Shown here one piece after another: positions 18,080-26,810 of a stretch of 64,000 bases of DNA (the stretch's first letter is position 1; every line of letters starts with the position of its first letter). The notes under the pieces were generated by a model. The model saw only the letters and a list, made by a program, of their open reading frames with translations, made no database searches and was not told the DNA's origin. Both the position numbers and the translations under genes were made by a program. Where the stretch lies: contig NZ_BCUX01000005.1 of NCBI RefSeq assembly GCF_001591445.1, positions 155,467 through 219,466 on the forward strand. The letters run 5' to 3'. The stretch is from Neobacillus drentensis NBRC 102427. Lineage in GTDB: Bacteria > Bacillota > Bacilli > Bacillales > Cytobacillaceae.

Positions 18080-19795
18080 TTAGATTCCCCCTTTCTGAAC
18101 GTTTACAAGATGATAATAGGCTGACTTTTGTTTCATTAATTGTTCGTGTGTACCTGATTCGACAAGCCTGCCATGGTCCAACACAAGAATTTCATCCATT
18201 TCTAGCATCCAATGTAAGCGATGGGTTGCAAAGAAGACAAGTTTCCCATCAAATAATCGCAGCATGGTCCGCTTCAATTCAGCTTCTGTTTCGATATCCA
18301 AATGGGCAGTTGGCTCATCTAACATTAAGATAGATCGTTTAACTAAAAAAGCACGAGCAAGGGCAATCCGCTGTTCTTGGCCTCCACTTAAGGCCCTGCC
18401 TCCGTCACCTATTATCGTCCCTACTCCTTGCGGCAGCGCTTGAATCACTTCAAGTAACCCCGCCTGCTTGGCTGCAACCAAGACTTCTTCCTCCGTTGAT
18501 TCAGGTTCATAAAAGCGAATATTATTAAGGATTGTATCGTTAAAAATATATGGATGCTGTGGAATATAGGTTACTTGGTTCTGCCACCCGGAATGGGATA
18601 ATGAGGTAACCGTTATGTTACTAATTTGAAACTCTCCTGAAGAAGGTGCTAAAAATCCACTTAAAATATCGATCAGAGTTGATTTCCCTGCACCACTTGC
18701 CCCAATAATACCAATTTTTTTTGCCCCGAAAACTGATAGATTAATATCCTGTAAGCCAGCTTGGTTATTGTCGTCAAATTGGATATTTACGCCTTTAACA
18801 GCAAAGAGATCGCTGGAATTCCAGACTGGAATAGCTCCTTTTATTTGCTGCTGTGATTCATGAGCAAGGATGTCCTCAATGTTTTTACCTGCGTTTTTCC
18901 CATCAAGAGTTGCATGGTAATCTGCACCTAATTCTCTGATCGGTAAAAAATATTCTGGTGCCAAAATCAGTATCGTCAAAGCCGGGTGTAATTCCATTGC
19001 CCCATTTATTAATCCCATCCCCAGAAAAACAGCAACTGTTGCGATCGAGAGCATTGTAATAAAATCAAGGGCAAATGATGATAAAAAAGCAATCCTCAAT
19101 GTCCCCATCGTAGCACGACGATATTTTTCGCTGACTAAGGCGATTTTGTCGATGTGCTGCTTGCTTAACCCTAAGTATTTAAGAGTTTCTATTCCTCTTA
19201 ATGAGTCGACAAAATGGTTCGAAAGTAATTGATAGGATTCATACTGATGATCAGCTTTTCCTTTTGCTGCAAGGCCTAGCAGAATCATAAAGACAATCAG
19301 AATTGGAAGGGCTATTACTAAAATAACAGCAGACCGGATATTTTCTGTAAAGATAAACAAACAAACAGATGCTGGGATGATCGCCATTTCGACCATTTTT
19401 ATAAAAATGATTTCAAGGTACCGTCGAAATCTCAGCACGCCTTCCATCACGAGCGTAACAGTCTGTCCTGATCCCTCTTCTCTAACAAAACGGGGACCCA
19501 GTTGAAAAAGTTTTTTCAACAGTTCCCCGCGAAACTGATCACTAGTTCGCGCCGAAAAATGGAAACTTAGCTTTTTCTTCCAAACCGTTGCAATCCTGCG
19601 AATGATGAGAGCCAATAAAAAGATCACCAACTTTTTTTTGACTGTATGAAACAAATCCCCCGCAAAAAGCGAGGAGATTGCATCTGCCAAATAGTTGGCC
19701 TGGATAATGATCATAACTCCTTGTAAAGCAGTTAAAATGGCTAGTTTTACGAGAAGTGGTTTGACTCCCTTGTAAGAGAACAAAACTTTTTCCAT
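18080..19795 (-). CDS. cydD: ABC transporter CydD
   Basis: The protein has 571 residues with an N-terminal six-helix domain and a C-terminal ATPase: Walker A IGASGAGKST, signature ALSGGQEQRIALAR, Walker B SILMLDEPTAHLD and switch His in FFATHRLHW. Partner of CydC. The ATG shares a base with the cydB stop codon (TAATG), so translation is coupled. Confidence 0.92.
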   Translation of the reverse strand: MEKVLFSYKGVKPLLVKLAILTALQGVMIIIQANYLADAISSLFAGDLFHTVKKKLVIFLLALIIRRIATVWKKKLSFHFSARTSDQFRGELLKKLFQLGPRFVREEGSGQTVTLVMEGVLRFRRYLEIIFIKMVEMAIIPASVCLFIFTENIRSAVILVIALPILIVFMILLGLAAKGKADHQYESYQLLSNHFVDSLRGIETLKYLGLSKQHIDKIALVSEKYRRATMGTLRIAFLSSFALDFITMLSIATVAVFLGMGLINGAMELHPALTILILAPEYFLPIRELGADYHATLDGKNAGKNIEDILAHESQQQIKGAIPVWNSSDLFAVKGVNIQFDDNNQAGLQDINLSVFGAKKIGIIGASGAGKSTLIDILSGFLAPSSGEFQISNITVTSLSHSGWQNQVTYIPQHPYIFNDTILNNIRFYEPESTEEEVLVAAKQAGLLEVIQALPQGVGTIIGDGGRALSGGQEQRIALARAFLVKRSILMLDEPTAHLDIETEAELKRTMLRLFDGKLVFFATHRLHWMLEMDEILVLDHGRLVESGTHEQLMKQKSAYYHLVNVQKGGI

Positions 19796-20808
19796 TAGTA
19801 GGTTAATTGCTCCTTATCCGTTACCCGTTTCCGGAAAATATAGTAACTCCAAATAGTATAACCCAATACAAACGGTAGAATAGTTAACGCGACAATCGTC
19901 ATAATTTTTAAAGAGTATAGACCGCTAGATGCATTATAAACGGTTAAATCAAATGCTTTATTGATAGAACTGATCATCACTCTTGGGAACAACCCAGCGA
20001 AAATGGCTGAAACCGTAAAAGCCAAACCAAGTCCTGACATGGTAAAGGCTAAGCCTTCGCGTTTTTTGTTAATAAAGAAATAGGCCAATACATAAGCGAG
20101 AATAATTAAAACAACAAGTACTGACTCCATTACCGGACGAACTTTAAATATGTCAGTCATTCCCCAAGATAGGACCACAAAAATCACCAAAGCACCTAGT
20201 ACTGCTAAGACTACTTTTTTTGCCAATGCAGCAGCACGTTGTCTAATGTCACCCACTGTTTTTAAAGCAAGAAAATTAAGGCCATGTAAGAAGCATAACA
20301 ATGTGACGGTTAAGCCTCCCCAAAGAGAGTAGATATTAATAAAATCTGTAAAACTAGCATTCATATTCATATCAGCTTGAATCGGCATTCCCCTTAGCAT
20401 ACTTGTAAAAAGGACCCCAATCAGGAAAGGAGGTAATAAACTTCCAAAGAAAATAACCCAATCCCAAGTATTCGTCCAACGTGGATTATCGACTTTTCGG
20501 CGGAATTCAAATGAAACTCCCCGCCCAATTAAGCATAGCAAAACAGCTAATAACGGCAAATAATACCCGCTGAACATGGTGGCATACCAATTTGGAAAAG
20601 CCGCAAAGATAGCACCGCCACCCGTTAATAGCCATACTTCGTTGGCATCCCAGAACGGACCAATCGTATTGACCATTACGGTCCGTTCTATTTGGTTACG
20701 GGCAAGCAATCTTGTTGACATACCTACTCCAAAATCAAAGCCTTCAAGGAAAAAGAAACCAATAAAAAGGATTGCGATGAGTAAAAACCATAATTCGCTT
20801 AGTTCCAT
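19795..20808 (-). CDS. cydB: Cytochrome bd ubiquinol/menaquinol oxidase subunit II
   Basis: About 337 residues, starting MELSELWFLLIAILF at ATG 20808, which lies one base after the cydA stop with AGGTAGG upstream; a GTG at 20817 would add three residues and overlap cydA. The chain shows about nine membrane helices and CydB motifs (EGFDFGVG, FWDANEVWLLTGGGAIFAAFP). It forms the bd oxidase heterodimer with CydA. Confidence 0.95.
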   Translation of the reverse strand: MELSELWFLLIAILFIGFFFLEGFDFGVGMSTRLLARNQIERTVMVNTIGPFWDANEVWLLTGGGAIFAAFPNWYATMFSGYYLPLLAVLLCLIGRGVSFEFRRKVDNPRWTNTWDWVIFFGSLLPPFLIGVLFTSMLRGMPIQADMNMNASFTDFINIYSLWGGLTVTLLCFLHGLNFLALKTVGDIRQRAAALAKKVVLAVLGALVIFVVLSWGMTDIFKVRPVMESVLVVLIILAYVLAYFFINKKREGLAFTMSGLGLAFTVSAIFAGLFPRVMISSINKAFDLTVYNASSGLYSLKIMTIVALTILPFVLGYTIWSYYIFRKRVTDKEQLTY

Positions 20809-20809
20809 C

Positions 20810-22216
20810 TTAAGCACCTACCTTATTAAATGGGTCCGTTGTGACCTTGGAATCAATCCCATGGAGGCTTTCAGGACCTTTTTTAATTTCATGAACCATT
20901 AAGTAAATCATCACGCTGGCAAGGATTGTAAATATTAGCAGGTACATGATGATTGAAAAAAGAATCGTTCCTCCCGAAACATTGGGAGAAATGGAATCAG
21001 CAGTTGTCATTAGACCGAAAACAGTCCATGGCTGACGTCCAACCTCTGTCATCAGCCAGCCAAATGTATTGGCTAAGAATGGAAAAGCTATAGCTGGTAA
21101 AAGGAACTTTAAGAATATAGGGCTTCGCTCTAATCTGCCTTTTTTCCATAGGTAGGCACCCATTAATGATAATAAAATCATTCCCATACCAAAGCCAATC
21201 ATAAGTCTAAAGCTCCAATACGTGGTTTTAACAGGTGGAATATAGTTGGTACCTTCACCTACTACCGAATCGTATTTTACGGTATATTCTTTCTGCAGTG
21301 TCTCCATCCCTTTAAGTCCGCCTTCAAATTTAGAATAGGCTAAGAAGCTCATAGCATAGGGAATGTTTACTTCAAACTTATTCTCTTTTTTATATGAATC
21401 TATTATTGCAAAGGCAGACCACGGGGCGGGATCGGCTGTATCTTTCCAGATTCCCTCAGCAGCAGCCATTTTCATCGGCTGTGTTTTCACCAGAAATTGT
21501 GCTTGTGTATGTCCGCTTAAGGCAGTTCCGATACTTCCTATCAAGCCAATAATGATTGCAATTTTCATAGATTTTAGATAAAACTCAACGTGATTTTTCT
21601 TAAGGAGATTTACAGCACTTACACCCGCAATGAAAAACGCCCCTGTACATAAAGCTCCTGTAATGACATGCGGGAATTCCACCCATAATTGCCCATTGGT
21701 AATTAAGGCTAAGAAGTCATTCATTTCTGCCCGGCCATTGTTGATCTTAAACCCGACTGGTACTTGCATAAAAGAGTTGGCCATTAAAATCCAAAAACCT
21801 GACAAGAGCGTTCCGAAAGAAACGAGCCATATACATGCTAAATGAACCTTTTTCATTAAACGATCCCAGCCAAAAATCCATAACCCGATAAAGGTTGACT
21901 CCATGAAAAAGGCTAGTAAGGCTTCAATTGCGAGCGGGGCACCAAAAACATCCCCGACAAATCTCGAATAATCAGACCAGTTCATCCCAAACTGGAATTC
22001 CTGTATAATCCCAGTTACGACCCCAACCGCAAAGTTAATCAAAAACAGATGTCCCCAAAACTTTGCCATCTTTTTGTAAATCTCTTTCTTTTTAACAACG
22101 TACAGTGTTTCCATTAATGCCACCATAAACACTAAACCAATCGAAAGCGGTACGAAGAAAAAGTGGAATATCGTTGTTGCAGCAAATTGAAATCTTGCTA
22201 AAAACACTGGATCCAT
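20810..22216 (-). CDS. cydA: Cytochrome bd oxidase subunit I
   Basis: The 468-residue protein has about nine helices. Heme-ligand positions are visible: His18 in TIFHFFFVPLSIG, His in EFPHVITGALCTG, and the GRQPWTVFGLM motif typical of CydA. The quinol-binding Q loop is short, as in Bacillus and Geobacillus. It is a high-affinity O2 reductase used in low oxygen and is insensitive to NO compared with heme-copper oxidases. First gene of the operon; regulatory candidates lie in the 250 bases upstream. Confidence 0.96.
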   Translation of the reverse strand: MDPVFLARFQFAATTIFHFFFVPLSIGLVFMVALMETLYVVKKKEIYKKMAKFWGHLFLINFAVGVVTGIIQEFQFGMNWSDYSRFVGDVFGAPLAIEALLAFFMESTFIGLWIFGWDRLMKKVHLACIWLVSFGTLLSGFWILMANSFMQVPVGFKINNGRAEMNDFLALITNGQLWVEFPHVITGALCTGAFFIAGVSAVNLLKKNHVEFYLKSMKIAIIIGLIGSIGTALSGHTQAQFLVKTQPMKMAAAEGIWKDTADPAPWSAFAIIDSYKKENKFEVNIPYAMSFLAYSKFEGGLKGMETLQKEYTVKYDSVVGEGTNYIPPVKTTYWSFRLMIGFGMGMILLSLMGAYLWKKGRLERSPIFLKFLLPAIAFPFLANTFGWLMTEVGRQPWTVFGLMTTADSISPNVSGGTILFSIIMYLLIFTILASVMIYLMVHEIKKGPESLHGIDSKVTTDPFNKVGA

Positions 22217-22372
22217 AGTTGACTACCTCCTAAATTTCTATTACCATGTTCAAGTATTCACAAACTTAAAGAAAAAAAACTTTATTACAGTCCCTTAACA
22301 CAGTGGTAATATTGATAATAATTATTTTTTTAGAATTACTCTCATACAACTCACTCATATAATAGCAGACCA

Positions 22373-22412
22373 TGTCACGAATTCTCCTTAACTTTTTGTC
22401 CGTTTCGTGACA
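22373..22412. promoter_or_regulatory. Spaced inverted repeat in the cydA promoter region
   Basis: TGTCACGAA (22373-22381) and TTCGTGACA (22404-22412) are exact inverted copies whose centres are 31 bases apart, three helical turns. A -10-like TATTAT for the cyd operon lies just downstream on the minus strand. A Rex-like half site TTGTGAA occurs nearer the gene. Which regulator binds is unknown. Confidence 0.45.
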
Positions 22413-22472
22413 AGTAGCACTGAAGAAAAAAAGAGCAGTCAAATTATATGACCACCCTCAATATAACCATTT

Positions 22473-22757
22473 TTAATCTAATCTCTTCAAGGAAGGTACA
22501 TCCTGATTGTACCAATGATCATCGGGGATAATATTCGAAACTGTTAATATTAAGGATGGAATTCTCTCCACATCGAACACAATCGCACCAATTTCCTTTG
22601 CAAAAATGATAAATGCACTTCCATGTGAATAATTATCAAGTTCAGCTCCTATATGGAGCAATGCGAATAATATCGTCTGCTTTTCAGCCGAATCCATATA
22701 AACTTGCGGTGAAAATCTCAGTATCCATTCATCACCTTCTATGGAAAATCGGTACAT
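22473..22757 (-). CDS. Hypothetical protein, 94 aa
   Basis: I do not recognise it. It is a soluble acidic protein beginning MYRFSIEGDEWILRF, with no signal peptide or motif. An AAGGCGGGG site 5 bases before the ATG and normal codon use support translation. It faces cspD divergently and lies behind the cyd promoter region. Confidence 0.6.
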   Translation of the reverse strand: MYRFSIEGDEWILRFSPQVYMDSAEKQTILFALLHIGAELDNYSHGSAFIIFAKEIGAIVFDVERIPSLILTVSNIIPDDHWYNQDVPSLKRLD

Positions 22758-22901
22758 TCAATCCCCGCCTTCTGCAAATTAATTTGCTTAATTTAAGATA
22801 TGAAGCAGAAGTATTTTTCATGATATTTGTCATGACAAATCAGACAAAAATATATTCTCATAGAAACTATTATTTATTCACCAAAAGGCGCAAGTCATTC
22901 C

Positions 22902-22930
22902 TTGACTGTAAATTTTCAATATTGTATATT
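22902..22930 (+). promoter_or_regulatory. Sigma-A promoter of cspD
   Basis: TTGACT (22902-22907), a 17-base spacer and TATATT (22925-22930) make a near-consensus promoter. It leaves a 5' untranslated leader of about 95 bases before cspD, as expected for cold-shock genes. Confidence 0.7.
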
Positions 22931-23033
22931 TAAAGCATCATGTAACTATATATGCATAGCAAGTGGCTGCATGATAATATTTATCTTTGGCACCAATAAG
23001 GGTGGCTTTAAAAGGCTTAGGAGGAAGAAGTAC

Positions 23034-23234
23034 ATGCAAAACGGTAAAGTAAAATGGTTTAACAATGAAAAAGGTTTTGGTTTTATTGAAGTTGAAGGCG
23101 GCGACGATGTATTCGTACACTTCAGCGCTATTACTGGCGAAGGCTTCAAATCTTTAGAAGAAGGTCAAGAAGTTTCTTTTGAAATCGTTGAAGGAAACCG
23201 TGGACCACAAGCAGCTAACGTTGTAAAACTTTAA
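23034..23234 (+). CDS. cspD: Cold-shock protein CspD
   Basis: A 66-residue OB-fold protein with both RNA-binding motifs, KGFGFIEV and VFVHFSAI, and the start [14 protein letters not shown] typical of CspD. It binds single-stranded RNA and DNA. TAGGAGG stands 9 bases ahead of the ATG. Its neighbours ypeQ and ypeP match the B. subtilis cspD locus. The assignment to CspD among Csp paralogues rests on sequence start and context. Confidence 0.9.
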   Translation: MQNGKVKWFNNEKGFGFIEVEGGDDVFVHFSAITGEGFKSLEEGQEVSFEIVEGNRGPQAANVVKL

Positions 23235-23253
23235 TCTTAAATAGCCAATCTAG

Positions 23254-23278
23254 GGCTGACGTTTTCGTCAGCCTTTTT
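23254..23278 (+). terminator. cspD terminator
   Basis: GGCTGACG and CGTCAGCC form a stem of 8 bp, then TTTTT. Confidence 0.9.
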
Positions 23279-23289
23279 ATATGTTCAAC

Positions 23290-23475
23290 TTAACTTAATT
23301 TTTTCCCATACTCCTGAAGTTGTTCTCCTACTGTACAATTGGAAATGCAAAACCGGTGCGCAGCTCTCCGCCCGCCTTCTTTTTTCAAATGCTGGTGTAA
23401 AAAGCAGCCTTTACAATATTGAATCATTAATGATTCTACATGACCCAGCAATTCCTTCCTGTTTAATTCCTTCAC
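23290..23475 (-). CDS. YpeQ-like zinc-finger protein
   Basis: A 61-residue protein with cysteine/histidine pairs CKGCFLHQH and HRFCISNC that could hold one zinc ion. It lies 20 bases after ypeP in the same direction, next to cspD, as ypeQ does in B. subtilis. Function unknown. Confidence 0.7.
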   Translation of the reverse strand: MKELNRKELLGHVESLMIQYCKGCFLHQHLKKEGGRRAAHRFCISNCTVGEQLQEYGKKLS

Positions 23476-23495
23476 TGGAGTCTCACACCCATTTC

Positions 23496-24206
23496 TTAAA
23501 GAATCAATGTTTTTGCAAATATTTCTTTTCCCTCTAATGCTTGTGTTGCTAATTTATCTGCTTCTTTATTGTCTTTTCTAGAAATGGACGTATATTTAGG
23601 TACTAGCCCAAGGGTTTTGATTTTCCCTTCAATTCTGTCAAGCCAGCTATTAAGTGTATCCTCATAGCACGGCCATTCCCCTTCAAGTTGTTTTAGCACC
23701 ACTTGTGAGTCGCCCTTAAATTCACAAGATAAATGATGAACTCCCAAATCTTCTAAAATATTTAGCGCATAATAAAAAGCAGCATATTCTGCTTCATTGT
23801 TTGTCTCCAATTCATCAATCCGTTCATTGGCTCGGATCCGATATTTCTTCTTCCCTTGTTTAAAAAAGATGACCGCTCCCAGACCAGCCTGATTAGTTTC
23901 CTTTTGAAATCCTCCATCAAAGTACACGGTTATTTCATGTGGGTCTTCTTCAATTTCGGTCAGCAATTTTTTCAATTCTTTTAAGATCCAGGATGTTTCC
24001 TTTTCATCATAAAAAAACAAATCTGATACTTTCCCAGTCATTTCAAGCTCTTCGCCAATTTGTATAGCCGTTTCACCTGAGACCCATTCAGAGGAAAACT
24101 GTACCTTTTCATTACTTTTTAATTTATACATCCATTCTAACCGATATTTCAATGTCCTCAACCTCTCGTAAAAGTATTCAGGTGGCATTTTCAAAACAAT
24201 ATCCAT
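23496..24206 (-). CDS. RNase H-fold protein (YpeP-like)
   Basis: The protein has 236 residues. After an N-terminal 100-residue region of unknown fold, an RNase HI-like domain follows with all four acidic positions: VYFDGGFQ, NNEAEYAA, FKGDSQVV and DNKEADKLA. It may cleave RNA in RNA-DNA hybrids or bind them. It is in an operon with ypeQ and divergent from a second RNase H-fold gene at 24354. The name ypeP rests on gene order. Confidence 0.75.
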   Translation of the reverse strand: MDIVLKMPPEYFYERLRTLKYRLEWMYKLKSNEKVQFSSEWVSGETAIQIGEELEMTGKVSDLFFYDEKETSWILKELKKLLTEIEEDPHEITVYFDGGFQKETNQAGLGAVIFFKQGKKKYRIRANERIDELETNNEAEYAAFYYALNILEDLGVHHLSCEFKGDSQVVLKQLEGEWPCYEDTLNSWLDRIEGKIKTLGLVPKYTSISRKDNKEADKLATQALEGKEIFAKTLIL

Positions 24207-24353
24207 CTGGCAGAAATGACCACATCATTCTACCCTATTCTAATCTATATACTTATCATACCCACTTCTTCATAGTAGTTATAAGAATAAATATTTTTTG
24301 CCTTAAAAGAAATATGATAAACTTTCAATAATACGCTTATGGAGGATACAGAA

Positions 24354-24761
24354 TTGATTGAGGTTTATATTGACGGGGCTAGTGCTGGCAATCCCGGACC
24401 AAGCGGGGCAGGGATATTTATCAAAGGAAATGGCATTACAGAAAAATATTCCATTCCCTTAGGAATCATGTCAAATCACGAAGCAGAATATCATGCATTT
24501 ATTAAAGCTTTGGAGATTTGTTTAGAAAAAGGATATCGGGATAGTGTCTTATCTTTCCGAACTGACTCCGAATTAGTAAACAGGGCGGTCGAAAAAGAAT
24601 TTGTAAAAAACAGGTTATACGCACCATTACTTGAACAGGCCTTACACTTCTCAAAACAGTTCACCTTGTTTTTTATGAAATGGATTCCAAGCGCTGAAAA
24701 TAAAGTCGCCGATGAATTGGCTAGACAAGGCATTCGAAAAAACAACCCCGAGGAGCAATGA
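24354..24761 (+). CDS. RNase HI-like protein (YpdQ type)
   Basis: About 135 residues with RNase HI motifs: YIDGASAGNPGPSG, SNHEAEYHAF, FRTDSELV and NKVADELAR, keeping the DEDD set. I place the start at TTG 24354, since GGAGG lies 8 bases before it; the ATG at 24339 overlaps that site. It may remove RNA from RNA-DNA hybrids, although the B. subtilis homologue YpdQ lacks clear activity. A transporter gene follows after 6 bases. Confidence 0.8.
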   Translation: MIEVYIDGASAGNPGPSGAGIFIKGNGITEKYSIPLGIMSNHEAEYHAFIKALEICLEKGYRDSVLSFRTDSELVNRAVEKEFVKNRLYAPLLEQALHFSKQFTLFFMKWIPSAENKVADELARQGIRKNNPEEQ

Positions 24762-24767
24762 TACTTT

Positions 24768-25697
24768 ATGAAAAAACCTTTAGTTGCTGATGTAAGTTTG
24801 CTTCTGGTGACAATCATCTGGGGTACTACTTTTGTATTAGTTCAAAATGCGATTGACTTTCTTGAACCGTTTTCGTTTAACAGCATTCGCTTTCTTGCTG
24901 CAGCGATATTATTGATTTTCTGTCTTGTGATATTTGAAAAAAAACAACTAAAAAAATTGGATACAAAGCTACTTTTTTCAGGAGTATTTATTGGATTTTG
25001 GCTTTTTCTTGGTTATGCCACCCAAACAATCGGTCTTTTATATACCACTTCTTCCAAAGCTGGCTTTATTACAGGTTTAAACGTAGTCCTAGTTCCGATA
25101 TTTTCAATGATGTTATTAAAACAGTTTCCGAACAGGAATGCAGTATTGGGTGTATTAACGGCGACCATCGGTTTATTCCTGCTGACAATGACAGATGTCA
25201 ATTCATTAAATCGAGGAGATGGCTTTATTTTCATTTGTGCCATTAGTTTCGCTCTGCAGATTATCTATACTGGTAAGTTTAGTAATAAATATCCGACTCT
25301 GCTGTTAACTGTCATTCAAATTTCGACTGTTGCTGTCTTATCATTTTTTTGTTCGTTCCTGTTTGAAGATTGGAAAAAATCTTTTAATCCTGGGATTCTG
25401 CTTAAGCAAGATGTTCTGATCGCCCTGATCATCACAAGTATATTTGCAACTGCGCTGGCATTTATGATTCAAACAAATTTTCAAAAATATACATCAGCCA
25501 CACGTGTGGCGTTAATTTTTGCAATGGAACCGGTATTTGCAGCAATTACAGGTTATTACTGGGCAAATGAACGACTTTCATATAGTGCGCTAATTGGCTG
25601 CTGCCTCATTTTTGCGGGAATGATCTTTGCCGAGATGCCAGCAACCAAAATCCCATTACTAAGAAAAAACAAATCCTTGGAGGATAAGGTCTCTTAG
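24768..25697 (+). CDS. EamA/DMT-family transporter
   Basis: The protein has 309 residues and ten hydrophobic helices in two homologous halves, with EamA motifs (WGTTFVLVQNAI, SSKAGFITGLNVVLVPI, and EPVFAAITGYYWANE in the second half). It probably moves a small metabolite or amino acid across the membrane; substrate unknown. It is likely co-transcribed with the RNase HI-like gene. Confidence 0.85.
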   Translation: MKKPLVADVSLLLVTIIWGTTFVLVQNAIDFLEPFSFNSIRFLAAAILLIFCLVIFEKKQLKKLDTKLLFSGVFIGFWLFLGYATQTIGLLYTTSSKAGFITGLNVVLVPIFSMMLLKQFPNRNAVLGVLTATIGLFLLTMTDVNSLNRGDGFIFICAISFALQIIYTGKFSNKYPTLLLTVIQISTVAVLSFFCSFLFEDWKKSFNPGILLKQDVLIALIITSIFATALAFMIQTNFQKYTSATRVALIFAMEPVFAAITGYYWANERLSYSALIGCCLIFAGMIFAEMPATKIPLLRKNKSLEDKVS

Positions 25698-25728
25698 AAA
25701 AAACTCCCTTACGCGAAAGGGAGTTTTT
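25698..25728. terminator. Bidirectional terminator
   Basis: AAAAACTCCCTT and AAGGGAGTTTTT pair around ACGCGA between converging genes. Confidence 0.9.
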
Positions 25729-25733
25729 CATGG

Positions 25734-26003
25734 TTATATCACTAATAGTTCCTTTTCTTTTACGAATCTAATCGCATCTTTCCTTGTGTTAATCTTATTC
25801 GAAATTAATGTTTCCAGCAATGAGACATAAAAACTGCCATCAAAACTTTTTTGTGCTTTTAATGTTAGCTCAATGGCAGTATTAATCATTTCATCGGAAG
25901 CATTGGTATAGTGTTTCCCAAAGAAAATAAAGCCAATTGCATCCTCTTGAAATTGAAATCCTTTTCCTTCCAAGTGTTGCAAATAATTTTCGACTGTACC
26001 CAC
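25734..26003 (-). CDS. DUF6123-like small protein
   Basis: The product has 89 residues from a GTG start. The central AIGFIFFGKHYTNASDE and SFYVSLLETLISNK stretches resemble a Bacillaceae family of unknown function (DUF6123). It is soluble with predicted helices. The assignment comes from memory of the pattern and is moderate. Confidence 0.6.
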   Translation of the reverse strand: MGTVENYLQHLEGKGFQFQEDAIGFIFFGKHYTNASDEMINTAIELTLKAQKSFDGSFYVSLLETLISNKINTRKDAIRFVKEKELLVI

Positions 26004-26043
26004 TTACTCGCCATCCCTCTCCCATCAAACTGTGAATATCCCT

Positions 26044-26535
26044 TTAGAATCTTATCTTAAATTTTGATAATTTTCTATTCTTTTTTGTACATAAGTGACC
26101 GATGACCCCCACTAAAACACCCAGAATGGCTCCTCCAACAACTTCTTCAGGCTGATGGCCTAACATCTCTTTTAGCTTTTTTGGTGAGTCTTGTTTAAAT
26201 TCAACACTCTCCTCTTTATGAATTTTTTCAATAAATTCATTCATTGAATTTACCTTTAAGGTGAGTTCGCCTGTTTGCCTTCTTACCCCTTGCGCATCAT
26301 ACATGACTATTAATCCATAGATGAGGGAAAGGGCAAAATCAAAGGTTGGCAGTCCTCTCTGCATCGCAATGTATGTTGTTAAGGTCGAAACGCCGGCAGA
26401 ATGCGAGCTGGGCATGCCTCCGGTACCAAAAAACAGCTCTGGTCGCCATTCCTTTTTTTTATAAAAGTGAATTGGAATTTTCATTCCTTGGGCTAGTCCC
26501 ATGCTGAAAAGTGCTAAATAAATCCCTTTGTTCAT
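26044..26535 (-). CDS. Divergent PAP2-family membrane protein (YuiD-like)
   Basis: About 163 residues, from ATG 26535 with AGGGGTGAT upstream. Motifs GTGGMPSSHSAGVSTLT, DAQGVRRQTGEL and GHQPEEVVGGAILG define the divergent PAP2 (acid phosphatase/VanZ-like) family, with several membrane segments. It probably acts on a lipid or phospholipid phosphate. The upstream in-frame extension to 26688 runs across the divergent gene and has no family similarity. Confidence 0.85.
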   Translation of the reverse strand: MNKGIYLALFSMGLAQGMKIPIHFYKKKEWRPELFFGTGGMPSSHSAGVSTLTTYIAMQRGLPTFDFALSLIYGLIVMYDAQGVRRQTGELTLKVNSMNEFIEKIHKEESVEFKQDSPKKLKEMLGHQPEEVVGGAILGVLVGVIGHLCTKKNRKLSKFKIRF

Positions 26536-26616
26536 TAAATCACCCCTGCTATTATTGTTCGAAAGTCCGAGTTTTATTATTCTGTATGGAAATACTAATA
26601 AAAGTGGGAGGTGAAC

Positions 26617-26757
26617 ATGATGGGTAAAAATGGGCAAGCAAATCGAGGCGTAAAAGCCCCTGGAGTTAATCCTCAAGGATATGGGCAAGATGCCGAGTTC
26701 GCTGAAGAACCAAAGAGTAAGCTAGAAAATGCGGCTAAGAAAAAGAATACAAAATAA
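26617..26757 (+). CDS. Small acid-soluble spore protein, SspL-like
   Basis: The 46-residue product starts MMGKNGQANRGVKAPG and ends PKSKLENAAKKKNTK. This mirrors the SspL pattern of a G-V-x-P-Q-G core followed by PKxxLExxAKKxNTK. GGGAGGTG precedes the ATG by 4-7 bases. Such minor SASPs are made in the forespore. It is divergent from the PAP2 gene and ends at a strong terminator. Confidence 0.7.
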   Translation: MMGKNGQANRGVKAPGVNPQGYGQDAEFAEEPKSKLENAAKKKNTK

Positions 26758-26763
26758 TCCCGG

Positions 26764-26810
26764 AAACATGAAACTGACTGCCCCTATTGTGACAGTCAGT
26801 TTCATGTTTT
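26764..26810. terminator. Strong bidirectional terminator
   Basis: A perfect 17-bp stem (left arm 26764-26780, right arm 26793-26809) closes both the sspL-like gene and the converging ATP-grasp operon. Confidence 0.9.

Noticed and set aside
22240..22275. Rex operator before cydA
   Set aside because: Only one half, TTGTGAA, is good; the second half does not match.
26536..26688. Extended N terminus of the PAP2-like protein
   Set aside because: It overlaps the divergent sspL-like gene; AGGGGTGAT supports ATG 26535.
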